Made by a program: the position numbers and the translations under genes. A stretch of 64,000 nucleotides of DNA from Pseudomonas sp. ATCC PTA-122608 (GTDB lineage: Bacteria; Pseudomonadota; Gammaproteobacteria; Pseudomonadales; Pseudomonadaceae), in assembly GCF_001952855.1 (NCBI RefSeq), contig NZ_LPNO01000003.1, forward strand, positions 109,503 to 173,502. Direction: 5' to 3'. Positions 38,167-47,249 of the stretch are shown piece after piece. The notes under the pieces were generated by a model. That model did not search any database, was not told the DNA's origin, and was given only the letters and a program-made list of their open reading frames with translations. Position 1 is the stretch's first letter. Every line of letters begins with the position of its first letter.

Positions 38167-39630
38167 CTATACGGCCGCAAACCCCTTACGCAAATCCCCG
38201 TTTCGCGCCAGGAACCGTCCGGGCCGCTGTCCGTTGGCCTGCCCGTCGCTGTAGCTCAGCACGCCATTGACCCACACTCCGTCAATCCCTTCCGCCGCGC
38301 GCTGCGGCTCCTTGAAGTCCGCCACATCCCGCACCCGCAACGGGTCAAACAGCACCAGGTCCGCCCAATGCCCTTCACGGATCTCACCGCGCTCGGCCAG
38401 GCCAAAGCGCGCCGCCGACAAACCGGTCATCTTGTGCACGGCGGTGTGCAGCGGGAACAAGCCAAGGTCTCGACTGAAATGCCCGAGCAACCGTGGAAAC
38501 GCGCCCCACAAACGCGGATGAGGGAACGGGTCTTCCGGCAAACCATCCGAACCGATCATCGACAGTGGATGCGCCAGGATGCGCTGCACGTCGGTCTCAT
38601 CCATCCCGTAATACACCGCCCCGGCGGGTTGCAGGCGGCGGGCGGCGTCCATCAGCGGCACCGCCCACTCGGCGGCGATGTCGTGCAAATCCCGCCCGCC
38701 CATTTCCGGATGCGGCGTGGACCAGGTGATGGTGATGCGAAACGCGTCGGTAACCTGCTTCAGATCCAGGGTCGATGAACTGGCCGCATAGGGATAGCAA
38801 TCGCAACCCACCGGATGAGTCTTCGCCGCGTGCTCCAGCGAAGCCAATAACTGCGGACTGCGTCCCCAGTTACCGGCGCCCGCGCACTTGAGGTGAGAAA
38901 TAATCACCGGCGCCTTGGCATGCCGGCCAATCTGAAACGCCTCGTCCATGGCCTCCAGCACCGGTTCGAACTCGCTGCGCAAATGGGTGGTGTACACCGC
39001 GCCGAACGCCGTGAGTTCTTCACTCAGTTGCAGCACTTCATCGGTCTCGGCGTTGAAGGCGCTGGCGTAGGCAAGCCCAGTGGATAACCCAAGGGCACCG
39101 TCCGCAAGACTCTCCTGCAACTGCACGCGCATCGCGGCGATTTCATCGGGAGTGGCGGTGCGGTGCAGCTCGTCCATATGGTTGCTGCGCAGCGCCGTGT
39201 GGCCGATCAGCGCCGCCACGTTGACCGCCGGATGGGCACTTTCCACCGCCGCGCGGTAATCGGCAAACCGCGGATAGGCGAAGGCCTCGCGCTTGCCCAG
39301 CAGGTTCATCGGGTCCGGCGGATCGGCCCGCAGGCTGACCGGCGAAGCGCTGATGCCGCAGTTGCCGACGATCACCGTGGTCACGCCCTGGCTCAGCTTT
39401 GGCAGCATCTGCGGGTGACGGATCACTACCGTGTCGTCGTGGGTGTGCACGTCGATAAACCCCGGCGCCAATACGCGCCCGGTGGCGTCGATTTCATGCT
39501 CGGCGCTGTCCCGGGACAGGTCGCCGATCTTCTCGATACGGCCCTCGTGCACGGCCACATCGGCGACATAGCCGGGGGTGTTGCTGCCATCAATGATCAG
39601 CGCCTGGCGGATCAACGTGTGGTACTTCAT
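38167..39630 (-). CDS. N-acyl-D-amino-acid deacylase (D-aminoacylase)
   Basis: 487 residues from the ATG at 39630, two bases after the stop of the regulator gene. It belongs to the amidohydrolase superfamily: the metal motif PGFIDVHTHDD gives His62 and His64, and HTALRSNHMDELHR, THLRSEFEPVLEAMDEA and VIISHLKCAG carry further ligands. The C-terminus closes with the sandwich strand ADLVLFDPLRV and GIDGVWVNGVL, typical of D-aminoacylases. It would release D-amino acids from N-acyl forms in the cytoplasm. The upstream GntP-type transporter and RpiR regulator form one leftward operon with it. Confidence 0.9.
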   Translation of the reverse strand: MKYHTLIRQALIIDGSNTPGYVADVAVHEGRIEKIGDLSRDSAEHEIDATGRVLAPGFIDVHTHDDTVVIRHPQMLPKLSQGVTTVIVGNCGISASPVSLRADPPDPMNLLGKREAFAYPRFADYRAAVESAHPAVNVAALIGHTALRSNHMDELHRTATPDEIAAMRVQLQESLADGALGLSTGLAYASAFNAETDEVLQLSEELTAFGAVYTTHLRSEFEPVLEAMDEAFQIGRHAKAPVIISHLKCAGAGNWGRSPQLLASLEHAAKTHPVGCDCYPYAASSSTLDLKQVTDAFRITITWSTPHPEMGGRDLHDIAAEWAVPLMDAARRLQPAGAVYYGMDETDVQRILAHPLSMIGSDGLPEDPFPHPRLWGAFPRLLGHFSRDLGLFPLHTAVHKMTGLSAARFGLAERGEIREGHWADLVLFDPLRVRDVADFKEPQRAAEGIDGVWVNGVLSYSDGQANGQRPGRFLARNGDLRKGFAAV

Positions 39631-39631
39631 T

Positions 39632-40492
39632 TCAATCTCCAAGCGGCAGGCTGTCGGGGCCGCCGCGATAATCGTCCAGGGCCAGCTTGATCCGTCGCAG
39701 GCGCTCCTGGTTGTCGTCCGGCATGGCCAAGGCCAGCTCGGTGGCGAGTACGTCGATGGCCAACAGCATTCCGTAGCGCGCCGCCGTTGGCTTGTAGATA
39801 AAACTGGTTTCCGCCGGTTGCAGCGGCAGCAGCACATCGGCCAACTGCGCCAGCGGGGAATCCGGCAGGGTGATGGCGATGATTTTGGCGCCGTAGTTAC
39901 GCGCCAGCGCCACCACGCCCAATACCTCCGGGGTGATGCCGGTCAGCGAGCAAACAATCAGCGCGTGTTCCGGGCCCAAGGTGGCGGCCGTCACACGCAT
40001 CATCACCGGGTCGTGGCAGGCGGCGATCGAGTAGCCCAGCCGCACCAGGCGCACTTTCAACTCGTCGCTGCACAGGCTCGACGGCCCACCCATGCCGAAC
40101 GCGTGGATCATCCGCGCTTTGCCCAGCAGGCTCACGGCGTCGACAAAACTGCGCTGGTTGAAACCGGACAAATGCCGGCGCAACGTCGATTCGATATCGC
40201 TGAGAATCTGCCGGTGAAAGGCCGACTGCTCAGGCAAACCCGCCGGGTCGAGAAACCTACTGCCGACGCCGCTGGCCTGGGCCAGTTGCAGGCGCAGGTC
40301 ACGCAAGTCACGACACCCGACGCTGCGGGCAAAACGCGACAAGGTGGCGGTGCTGACCTCGGCCCTTTGGGACAACTCTTCCAGGCTGGCGGACGCTGCG
40401 AAACCAACGTCATCAAGCATCAGCTTGGCGATACGCCCTTCGCCGGCACTGAAGGAATCCTGGCGGGCGCGGATCTGGTAGAGGATGTCCAT
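39632..40492 (-). CDS. MurR/RpiR-family transcriptional regulator
   Basis: 286 residues. N-terminal HTH_6 domain (RIAKLMLDDVGFAASASLEE, then VSTATLSRFARSVGCRD) and C-terminal SIS domain (HAFGMGGPSSLCSDEL, ALIVCSLTGITPEVLGVVAL), which binds a sugar phosphate or related ligand in the family. It sits between the GntP-type transporter (12 bases) and the D-aminoacylase (1 base), so it most likely controls this operon. The effector may be a D-amino-acid or amino-sugar-derived compound; that is inference from context. Confidence 0.92.
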   Translation of the reverse strand: MDILYQIRARQDSFSAGEGRIAKLMLDDVGFAASASLEELSQRAEVSTATLSRFARSVGCRDLRDLRLQLAQASGVGSRFLDPAGLPEQSAFHRQILSDIESTLRRHLSGFNQRSFVDAVSLLGKARMIHAFGMGGPSSLCSDELKVRLVRLGYSIAACHDPVMMRVTAATLGPEHALIVCSLTGITPEVLGVVALARNYGAKIIAITLPDSPLAQLADVLLPLQPAETSFIYKPTAARYGMLLAIDVLATELALAMPDDNQERLRRIKLALDDYRGGPDSLPLGD

Positions 40493-40503
40493 GAGGTCTC
40501 CGG

Positions 40504-41853
40504 TTACAGGATGCAGGACAGACCATACGTCAGACCGAAGGCAACCACCGAAATCAGGGTCTCCAGCACGGTCCAGGTCTTGAAGGTCTGGATCACCGTC
40601 ATATTGAAGTATTCCTTGATCAGCCAGAAGCCGCCGTCGTTCACGTGGGAAAAGATTACCGAGCCCGCACCGGTGGCCAGCACCAGCAACTCAGGGTGTG
40701 GATAACCCAGCCCCATGGCGACCGGCGCTACCACGCCCGAGGCGGTGGTCATGGCCACCGTGGCCGAGCCGGTAGCGATGCGCATCAACGCAGCGAACAG
40801 CCAGCCCATCACCAATGGCGACAGGTTGAAGGCATGGGCCAGGCCGAGGATTTCATTGGTGACGCCAGCGTCTACCAGAATCCGGTTCAAACCACCGCCC
40901 GCGCCCACCAGCAAGGTGATGCTGGCGGTGGGTGCCAGGCATTCGTTGGTGAATTTGAGGATCGATTCGCGGTTGAAACCCTGGGCCAGGCCCAGCGTCC
41001 AGAAGCTCACCAGGGTCGCCACCAGCAGCGCAATTACCGAGTTACCGATGAACAACAGGAACTGGTTGAAGGCGGTGCCCGGTGTGGAAATCAGGTTGGC
41101 CCAGCCGCCGATCATCATCAGCACCACCGGCAACAGGATGGTGCCCATGGTCAGGGCGAAACTCGGCAAACGGGTGCGCGGCTCGCGGTCGATGAACTGG
41201 CGCTCCAGCGGGTTTTCCGCCGGCAGGTGAATGCGTGGCACGATGAATTTGGCGTACAGCGGGCCGGCAATGATCGCCGTTGGGATACCCACCAGAATCG
41301 CATACAAAACCGTTTGCCCAACCGACGCGTTATACGCCAGCACCGCCATCATCGCCGCCGGATGCGGCGGCACCAGCGCATGCACCACCGACAAGCCGGC
41401 CACCATTGGCAGACCGACCATCAGGATCGACACGCCCACCCGCCGCGCCACGGTAAAGGCGATCGGCACCAGCAATACAAAACCGACCTCGAAGAACAGC
41501 GGCAGCCCCACCAGGAACGCGATACACACCATCGCCCAGTGCGCATTACGCTCGCCGAACCGGTTGATCAACGTGCGCGCCACCTGCTCGGCGCCGCCGG
41601 ACTCGGCCATCATCTTGCCGAGCATCGTGCCCAGCGCGACCACCAGCGCAATATGCCCCAGCGTCTTGCCGACGCCGGCCTCGTAGGAACCCATGATCGT
41701 ATCCGCCGGCATCCCGGCCAACAGCGCCAGGCCAATAGACACCAGGGTGATGACGATAAACGGGTTGAGCCGGTAACGCGCGATCAATACGATCAATGCA
41801 ATGATGGCGATGGCGGCGTAGATCAGCAGCCAATACCCCGGTGATGCGGCCAT
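40504..41853 (-). CDS. GntP-family proton symporter
   Basis: 449 residues from the ATG at 41853, which has GAGGAG eight bases ahead; the 18 codons upstream are not needed. About twelve hydrophobic segments are present, with the family-typical IVLIARYRLNPFIVI, VALGTMLGKMMAESGGAE and the late loop LLVGAGGGLNRILVDAGV. GntP members carry gluconate or other hydroxy- or amino acids with protons. Here, first gene of an operon with a D-aminoacylase, the substrate is probably an acylated or free D-amino acid rather than gluconate. No gluconate kinase is nearby. Confidence 0.9.
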   Translation of the reverse strand: MAASPGYWLLIYAAIAIIALIVLIARYRLNPFIVITLVSIGLALLAGMPADTIMGSYEAGVGKTLGHIALVVALGTMLGKMMAESGGAEQVARTLINRFGERNAHWAMVCIAFLVGLPLFFEVGFVLLVPIAFTVARRVGVSILMVGLPMVAGLSVVHALVPPHPAAMMAVLAYNASVGQTVLYAILVGIPTAIIAGPLYAKFIVPRIHLPAENPLERQFIDREPRTRLPSFALTMGTILLPVVLMMIGGWANLISTPGTAFNQFLLFIGNSVIALLVATLVSFWTLGLAQGFNRESILKFTNECLAPTASITLLVGAGGGLNRILVDAGVTNEILGLAHAFNLSPLVMGWLFAALMRIATGSATVAMTTASGVVAPVAMGLGYPHPELLVLATGAGSVIFSHVNDGGFWLIKEYFNMTVIQTFKTWTVLETLISVVAFGLTYGLSCIL

Positions 41854-42100
41854 GCGGTACTCCTCGGAAAGGGTCACGTCGAATAGGTTGTGAAAGTCAT
41901 AAATCATTACCGAGGTGGATTTTCAATTTTTATGAAAGTAATTTTCGCCCACAGACAAGCCCTGTCGCACAGGGATATGCCCTGGGTCAGTGGATGAAAA
42001 TTCGGGGGGCGTTCTTACATGAAGATCGCCGGGGCTGGAAACTCAACTGCGCAGGCCGAGTCTTAAACTGCACACCGACTCATGACCAGGAAAACCCAGA

Positions 42101-42493
42101 ATGAATCGTAACCACCTGCTTGTTCCTTTCGCTGCCGGAGCACTGCTGCTGGCCTTTTGCGGCACGGCTTCAGCCGACGAGAATCCGGCGCTGAAAAAAT
42201 GCATGGACGGCGCCAACACCACCGCCGACATGGTCGATTGCAACGCCAAGGAAACCAAGGTGCAGGACGCACGCCTGAACACCGCCTACAAAGCCGCCAT
42301 GACCGCGATGGAAGGCAACCGCAAGCAGCAGCTGCAAGACGTGCAACGCCAGTGGATCAAGTTTCGCGATGCCAACTGCGGGTTCATCGGCTCAGCAACC
42401 GGCGGCACCATTGATCAGGTCAACGGCTCCGGCTGCGTGCTGGACATGACCCAGACCCGCGCCCAGGAGCTGGAAAACCTGGTCGGGCCATGA
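42101..42493 (+). CDS. LprI-like (DUF1311) secreted protein
   Basis: 130 residues with a signal peptide ([20 protein letters not shown], cleavage near TASA). The mature part has the DUF1311 layout: a cysteine near [43 protein letters not shown], and a last cysteine in GSGCVLD. Members include the LprI lysozyme inhibitor, so envelope protection is a reasonable guess. Monocistronic; the stop is followed at once by a palindromic repeat. Confidence 0.88.
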   Translation: MNRNHLLVPFAAGALLLAFCGTASADENPALKKCMDGANTTADMVDCNAKETKVQDARLNTAYKAAMTAMEGNRKQQLQDVQRQWIKFRDANCGFIGSATGGTIDQVNGSGCVLDMTQTRAQELENLVGP

Positions 42494-42604
42494 TCATTCC
42501 CACGCTCTGCGTGGGAATGCATCCTGTGACGCTCCGCGTCACGACTTTAAGAGCGGACGCGGAGCGTCCAGGGCGGCGTTCCCACGCAGAGCGTGGGAAC
42601 GATC
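42492..42604. repeat. Palindromic intergenic repeat (CCCACGCTCTGCGTGGGA type)
   Basis: Arms ATTCCCACGCTCTGCGTGGG at the left and GTTCCCACGCAGAGCGTGGG at the right; each is itself a hairpin, with a further GACGCTCCGCGTC hairpin and GGACGCGGAGCGTCC between. This is a different family from the other REPs in the window. It lies between the convergent lprI-like and sulP genes and overlaps the lprI-like stop. Confidence 0.85.
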
Positions 42605-42611
42605 ACAACTG

Positions 42612-44057
42612 TCAGTCGTGCTGCACCCGCGCACGCTTGAGCAGTTTGCGGCAGCGCTCAGACAGGTGCAGCACCCGCAAGTGCTTGCCGGCCTTGGTGT
42701 AGCGCTCCCGCAGGGTCATCAACGCCGCAATTGCCGAATAGTCGACAAAGCTCAAATGACGACAATCCAGCGTCACCTGGGCCGGGTCGTTGGCCGGGTC
42801 GAACCGGTTCAGGAACGGCGTGGTCGAGGCGAAGAACAGCGTGCCATGCAGCCGATAGAGCTTGCTGCCGTCCGCTTCCATATGCTCGTCCGCGTACAGC
42901 TCGCGCGCTTGCTGCCAGGCGAAGTTCAGCGCCGCAATCACAATCCCGCACAGCACTGCGGTCGCCAGGTCGGTGAACACGGTAATCACCGTCACCGCCA
43001 TGATCACCAGCACGTCGTTCAGCGGCACCTTGTTGATCACCCGCAACGAAGCCCAGGCAAACGTCTGCTGGGACACCACGAACATCACGCCTACCAGCGC
43101 CGCCAGCGGAATGCGCTCGATCAGCGGTGACAGAAACAGAATGAACAACAGGATCATCACCCCGGCGAACACACCGGAAAACCGCCCGCGCCCGCCGGAG
43201 CTGAGGTTGATCACGGTTTGCCCGATCATCGCGCAGCCACCCATGCCACCGAACAAGCCCGAGACCATATTCGCCGCGCCCAGGGCCACGCTTTCGCGGT
43301 CGGGGTAGCCACGGGTTTCGGTGATTTCGTCGGTTAGGTTGAGGGTCAGCAGGGTTTCCAGCAGGCCGACCATGGCCATCAGGATCGCGTAAGGCACGAT
43401 GATGTGCAGGGTTTCGAGGGTCCAGGGAATCTGCGGCAACGCGAAGGTCGGAAGGCCGCCGGCGATGTGAGCCATATCGCCCAGGGTGCGGGTCGGCAAG
43501 CCGAGCAGGTACACCGCAAGGCCCACGCCGAGGATCGCCACCAGGGCTGGCGGCACCGCGCGGGTCAGGCGCGGCAGCAGGTAGACAATGGCCATGGTTG
43601 CCGCGACCAGCCCGGTCATCACGTACAACGGCGTGCCGCTGAGCCAGGTGTCACCGCTCTTGAAATGCTCCAACTGCGCCAGGGCGATGATGATTGCCAA
43701 GCCGTTGACGAACCCGAGCATCACCGAGTGAGGCACCATGCGCACCAGCTTGCCCAGGCGCAACAGGCCGAAGGCGACCATGATCAAGCCGCCCAGCAAC
43801 ACCGTGGCAAGCAGGTACTGCACGCCGTGCTGCACCACCAGCGCAACGATCACCACCGCCATCGAACCGGCGGCACCGGAGACCATGCCGGGTCGGCCGC
43901 CGAACAGCGCGGTGAGGGTGCAGATGATGAACGCGCCATAGAGGCCCATCAGCGGGTTGAGGTGAGCCACCAGGGCGAAGGCGATGCACTCGGGGAGCAA
44001 GGCAAAAGACGTGGTGAGTCCGGCCAGGGCGTCGGCGCGCAGACGGGTGAGGTTCAT
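42612..44057 (-). CDS. SulP-family anion transporter with STAS domain
   Basis: 481 residues from the ATG at 44057; the open frame further upstream runs through a REP and is not coding. The membrane part has the SulP signatures [20 protein letters not shown] and [20 protein letters not shown], about 11-12 helices, and [19 protein letters not shown]. The C-terminal STAS domain is present but short ([20 protein letters not shown]). It transports sulfate, bicarbonate or dicarboxylates across the inner membrane; the ion cannot be told from sequence. No carbonic anhydrase gene is next to it. Confidence 0.92.
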   Translation of the reverse strand: MNLTRLRADALAGLTTSFALLPECIAFALVAHLNPLMGLYGAFIICTLTALFGGRPGMVSGAAGSMAVVIVALVVQHGVQYLLATVLLGGLIMVAFGLLRLGKLVRMVPHSVMLGFVNGLAIIIALAQLEHFKSGDTWLSGTPLYVMTGLVAATMAIVYLLPRLTRAVPPALVAILGVGLAVYLLGLPTRTLGDMAHIAGGLPTFALPQIPWTLETLHIIVPYAILMAMVGLLETLLTLNLTDEITETRGYPDRESVALGAANMVSGLFGGMGGCAMIGQTVINLSSGGRGRFSGVFAGVMILLFILFLSPLIERIPLAALVGVMFVVSQQTFAWASLRVINKVPLNDVLVIMAVTVITVFTDLATAVLCGIVIAALNFAWQQARELYADEHMEADGSKLYRLHGTLFFASTTPFLNRFDPANDPAQVTLDCRHLSFVDYSAIAALMTLRERYTKAGKHLRVLHLSERCRKLLKRARVQHD

Positions 44058-44156
44058 TGAAGTACCGGGGAGTTGCGAGGGATAAGGCGGGGGATGGTAC
44101 GGAAATGAGTGAAGTGGGGCTAGTGTTGGATAAGACCGTTGGACCGAGTCGCCCCT

Positions 44157-44238
44157 TTCGCGAGCAAGCCCGCTCCCACACTTAACCGAGTTCCAACTTT
44201 GGAATGCGGTCAAATGTGGGAGCGGGCTTGCTCGCGAA
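44157..44238. repeat. REP doublet (GGGAGCGGGCTTGCTCGCGAA type), arms pointing outward
   Basis: TTCGCGAGCAAGCCCGCTCC..ACA at 44157-44180, then TGTGGGAGCGGGCTTGCTCG..AA at 44215-44238. The arm order is reversed relative to most copies in the window. It lies between two minus-strand genes. Confidence 0.88.
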
Positions 44239-44264
44239 GGGCTCGCCTCGGTTTCAAGCGAACA

Positions 44265-45158
44265 TCACACCATCTCGTTGCGAATCCACTCGACTACAGA
44301 AGTGCGCTTCGGCGCCCAACCCAGCAGTTCGCGGGCGTGCTTGCCACGCACCCGGCTGTTGGAGCCCAAACCGTAGTTGGCCATTTCATAGCCCCACTCG
44401 GCTTCAGCATCTGCCAACGGCCAATCCTGTGGCTTGCCCAGCTTCAATGCTTCGGCAATCGCGGTGGTCATGTCGACAAACGCCGCTTCGCCACTTTCCA
44501 CAAAGTAGAACGTGCCCGGCACATTCTTTTCCAGCGCCAGCAGGTACAGCGCGACCACGTCTTCGATGTGCACGTTGGACCAGATGTTCTGGCCGGTGCC
44601 CACATGGTGCACAACGCCACTTTTACGCGCCTGCTTGAGCAACCGTGGCAACTGCACGCTGTCGCGCTTAACGCCAAGGCTGTGGCCGTAGATCAGGGTG
44701 TTGCAGATCACCGCCGAGTTCACGCCGTCTTTGGCGGCAGCGAGGATCAAATTGTCGATAGCCACCCGAGCGGCCTTGTCGACAGTCGGCTCCGGCAAGT
44801 TGTCTTCAAAGTAGATGACATCGCTGGACTTACCGCCCGACGCATCGCCGACGATGCTCGAACCGCTGGTGTGCAGGAAGGTTTTGTTGGAACCGCGCAA
44901 CGCGGCCAGCAAGGTTTCCACGGCGCCGCGATGGTCACTGCTGGCGGCGTTGATAACGGCGTCAGCGTTCTTCGCCTGCTCGGTCAGCAGTGCGCTGTCA
45001 TCCAACGTGCCGATCACCGGCGTGATGCCCAGTGCAGTCATTTCTTCGGCTTGTTCGGCGCTGCGTACCAGGCCGATCACTTTATGGCCGGCCTTGACCA
45101 GGCCAGTGGCGATGGAGCCGCCGATAAAACCGGCAGCGCCGGTAATGAATACGTTCAT
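44265..45158 (-). CDS. NAD-dependent epimerase/dehydratase-type oxidoreductase
   Basis: 297 residues of the extended short-chain dehydrogenase type. The nucleotide site VFITGAAGFIGGSIATGL is at the N-terminus. The catalytic Tyr is in CNTLIYGHSLG only loosely, without a clear YxxxK, so a reductase of the atypical branch is possible. C-terminal part ends with ARELLGWAPKRTSVVEWI, as in many epimerases. Substrate unknown. It lies 104 bases downstream of a LysR-type regulator gene on the same strand. Confidence 0.85.
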   Translation of the reverse strand: MNVFITGAAGFIGGSIATGLVKAGHKVIGLVRSAEQAEEMTALGITPVIGTLDDSALLTEQAKNADAVINAASSDHRGAVETLLAALRGSNKTFLHTSGSSIVGDASGGKSSDVIYFEDNLPEPTVDKAARVAIDNLILAAAKDGVNSAVICNTLIYGHSLGVKRDSVQLPRLLKQARKSGVVHHVGTGQNIWSNVHIEDVVALYLLALEKNVPGTFYFVESGEAAFVDMTTAIAEALKLGKPQDWPLADAEAEWGYEMANYGLGSNSRVRGKHARELLGWAPKRTSVVEWIRNEMV

Positions 45159-45262
45159 GGAGGTGTCTCCCTGCGTGAGTAATTGATGGCGTCAGTATTG
45201 CGGACCTATCCATTCCGAATAAGTCCGTATTGCCCAATTCACTCTTGCGCCGGGGTCACGAA

Positions 45263-46159
45263 TCAGCTGGCATAGCTGGCCAGCTTGCCCTGGATAAAGT
45301 CCAGGAAGCACTGGATGCGCAAGGCCAACTGCGAGTTGCGGTAGTACACGGCGTTGATCGGCTGGCGATAGCCGCTGTTGAACTCCGCCAGCACCGGTAT
45401 CAGGCGCCCGCTCTTGATGTCCTGGGCGGTCATGAAGTCCGACAGACAGGTGATGCCCTGCCCTTCCAGCGCCAGCTGGCGCAAGGTTTCACCGCTGGAC
45501 GCGGCGACGCTCGGCTGGATCTGCCAGCGATCGCCGTGCACATGGCGCAGCGGCCAGTGGTTGAGGGTTTCGGTGTGGGTGAACCCGAGCAAGCTGTGTC
45601 CGGCCAGTTCGGCTACGGTGGTGGGCGTGCCGTGTTGTTCAAGGTAAGCCGGGCTGGCGAGGATATGCAGCGGGCTGCATCCCAGTGAGCGGGCATGCAG
45701 GGTCGAGTCCGCGAGGGCGCCAATGCGGATGGCAATGTCGGTGCTCTGCTCCAACAGGTCGATGATCAGGTCGTTGCTGTTCAGCTCCAGTTGGATGTCC
45801 GGGTACAGGCCACGAAACTCGGCGATGTACGGCACGATCGCATGCAGCATGAACGGCGATGCCGCGTTGATCCGCAGGCGCCCCGAGGGGGTTTGCTGGC
45901 GCGACGACAGGCGCTCTTCCAGGTCGTCCATTTGCTCGAGGATCACCTTGGCCCGCTCGAAGAAATACTTGCCCTCTTCGGTCAGGTCCATACGCCGTGT
46001 GGTGCGGTTGATCAGGGTGGTGTCGAGCTTGGCTTCCAGGCGCGACAAGGTGCGGCTGACTGCCGACGGCGTCTGCCCAACCTGTTCGGCGGCGGCGGAA
46101 ATCGACCCGCATTCAATTACGCAGACGAAGATCTGTAGCTCATCGGATCGGGCTTTCAA
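45263..46159 (-). CDS. LysR-family transcriptional regulator
   Basis: 298 residues. The winged helix (LQIFVCVIECGSISAAAEQV, then SAVSRTLSRLEAKLDTTLIN) is followed by RTTRRMDLTEEGKYFFERA and an effector-binding domain (GRLRINAASPFMLHAIVPYI). This is the subgroup near DsdC/PtxR-like and other one-domain regulators that often control a neighbouring oxidoreductase; the epimerase gene just downstream is the likely target. Effector unknown. Confidence 0.9.
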   Translation of the reverse strand: MKARSDELQIFVCVIECGSISAAAEQVGQTPSAVSRTLSRLEAKLDTTLINRTTRRMDLTEEGKYFFERAKVILEQMDDLEERLSSRQQTPSGRLRINAASPFMLHAIVPYIAEFRGLYPDIQLELNSNDLIIDLLEQSTDIAIRIGALADSTLHARSLGCSPLHILASPAYLEQHGTPTTVAELAGHSLLGFTHTETLNHWPLRHVHGDRWQIQPSVAASSGETLRQLALEGQGITCLSDFMTAQDIKSGRLIPVLAEFNSGYRQPINAVYYRNSQLALRIQCFLDFIQGKLASYAS

Positions 46160-46293
46160 CGTGAATCCTCTTTATAGCGGCTACACGGATACTAGCCGCA
46201 TTACAGACTCAGGATAACGGGGCCTGTGCTTTGGAATACGTACCGGACGGTCAAAACGCATTTGACCAAAATACACAAATCAACAACAGATTC

Positions 46294-47058
46294 TTAACCA
46301 CTGATCAGCAGATGCCCACCCAGCGCGGCCATCCCGATAAAAAACACCCGCTTGAACAGCACCGCGCTGATGCGCTGGCGCAGGGCCTGGCCCAGCCACA
46401 TGCCGAGCAGCGCCGGCACCAATGCCAGCAACGAGGCGTTCAATTCCCCACCGCCCAGGCTGCCGCGCCAGAACAACCCGGCCGCCAGCGCCAGGGTCGA
46501 CACGGTGAACGATAGCCCCAGCGCTTGCACCAGTTGATCGCGGTTCAAGCCCAACGCTTGCAGATACGGCACCGCCGGGATCACGAATACTCCGGTGGCC
46601 GAGGTGATGACCCCGGTCAGCACGCCGCACAATGGCCCCAGCCAGCGCTCGCTGGCCGGGCTGACCTTGAAGGTTGGCAACAACAACCCGCTCAAGGCAT
46701 ACACCAGCAACGCCCCGCCCAACGCCCGCACCACCCAGTGCCCGCCGTCCATACCCAGCCACAACGAGCCCAGCCCGGTGCCGAGGAAAATCAGCAGCAG
46801 CATCGGCCACAGGCGTTTGATCAAGGCGCTCAGATGACCGCCGAACGCCAGTTGCCAGAGGTTGGTGACGGTGGACGGGATGATCAGCAAGGCCGCAGCC
46901 TGCGCCGGCAACATAGCCAGGCCGAGCATCCCCATGGCGACGGTGGGCAAGCCCAGGCCGATCACACCCTTGACCGTACCGGCCAGCAGGAAGGTGCCTA
47001 TCACCAGCAATGTCAGGGCCGGGCCGAGATTTTGGTAGAACGCGAGTAAGGTATTCAT
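46294..47058 (-). CDS. TauE/SafE-family permease
   Basis: 254 residues from the ATG at 47058; the upstream open frame crosses a REP. It has eight or so membrane helices with the family-typical LLAGTVKGVIGLGLPTVAMG at the first one and GVLTGVITSATGVFVIPAVP in the second half, the inverted repeat of TauE/SafE. Members export sulfite, sulfoacetate or other organic anions. No sulfur gene is adjacent, so the substrate stays open. Divergent to a LysR gene with a REP doublet in the 190-base spacer. Confidence 0.9.
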   Translation of the reverse strand: MNTLLAFYQNLGPALTLLVIGTFLLAGTVKGVIGLGLPTVAMGMLGLAMLPAQAAALLIIPSTVTNLWQLAFGGHLSALIKRLWPMLLLIFLGTGLGSLWLGMDGGHWVVRALGGALLVYALSGLLLPTFKVSPASERWLGPLCGVLTGVITSATGVFVIPAVPYLQALGLNRDQLVQALGLSFTVSTLALAAGLFWRGSLGGGELNASLLALVPALLGMWLGQALRQRISAVLFKRVFFIGMAALGGHLLISG

Positions 47059-47144
47059 GGGTCGGATTTTGCAGGTTTGGGTGATGTCTGAAAATTCGCC
47101 ATATACTGAGGCAGCCTCTTGTTTTGCATGAGGCAGATGGCCTC

Positions 47145-47217
47145 TTCGCGAGCAAGCCCGCTCCCACATTTTGAAAGGGTTCACAGATCTAAATGTGGGA
47201 GCGGGCTTGCTCGCGAA
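47145..47217. repeat. REP doublet (GGGAGCGGGCTTGCTCGCGAA type), arms pointing outward
   Basis: TTCGCGAGCAAGCCCGCTCC..ACA, 26-base spacer, TGTGGGAGCGGGCTTGCTCG..AA. It occupies the divergent spacer between the TauE/SafE and LysR genes, an uncommon place because it lies in promoter DNA. Confidence 0.88.
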
Positions 47218-47249
47218 GAGGCCCGTCCAGACACCGAGATCCCCAGCCC

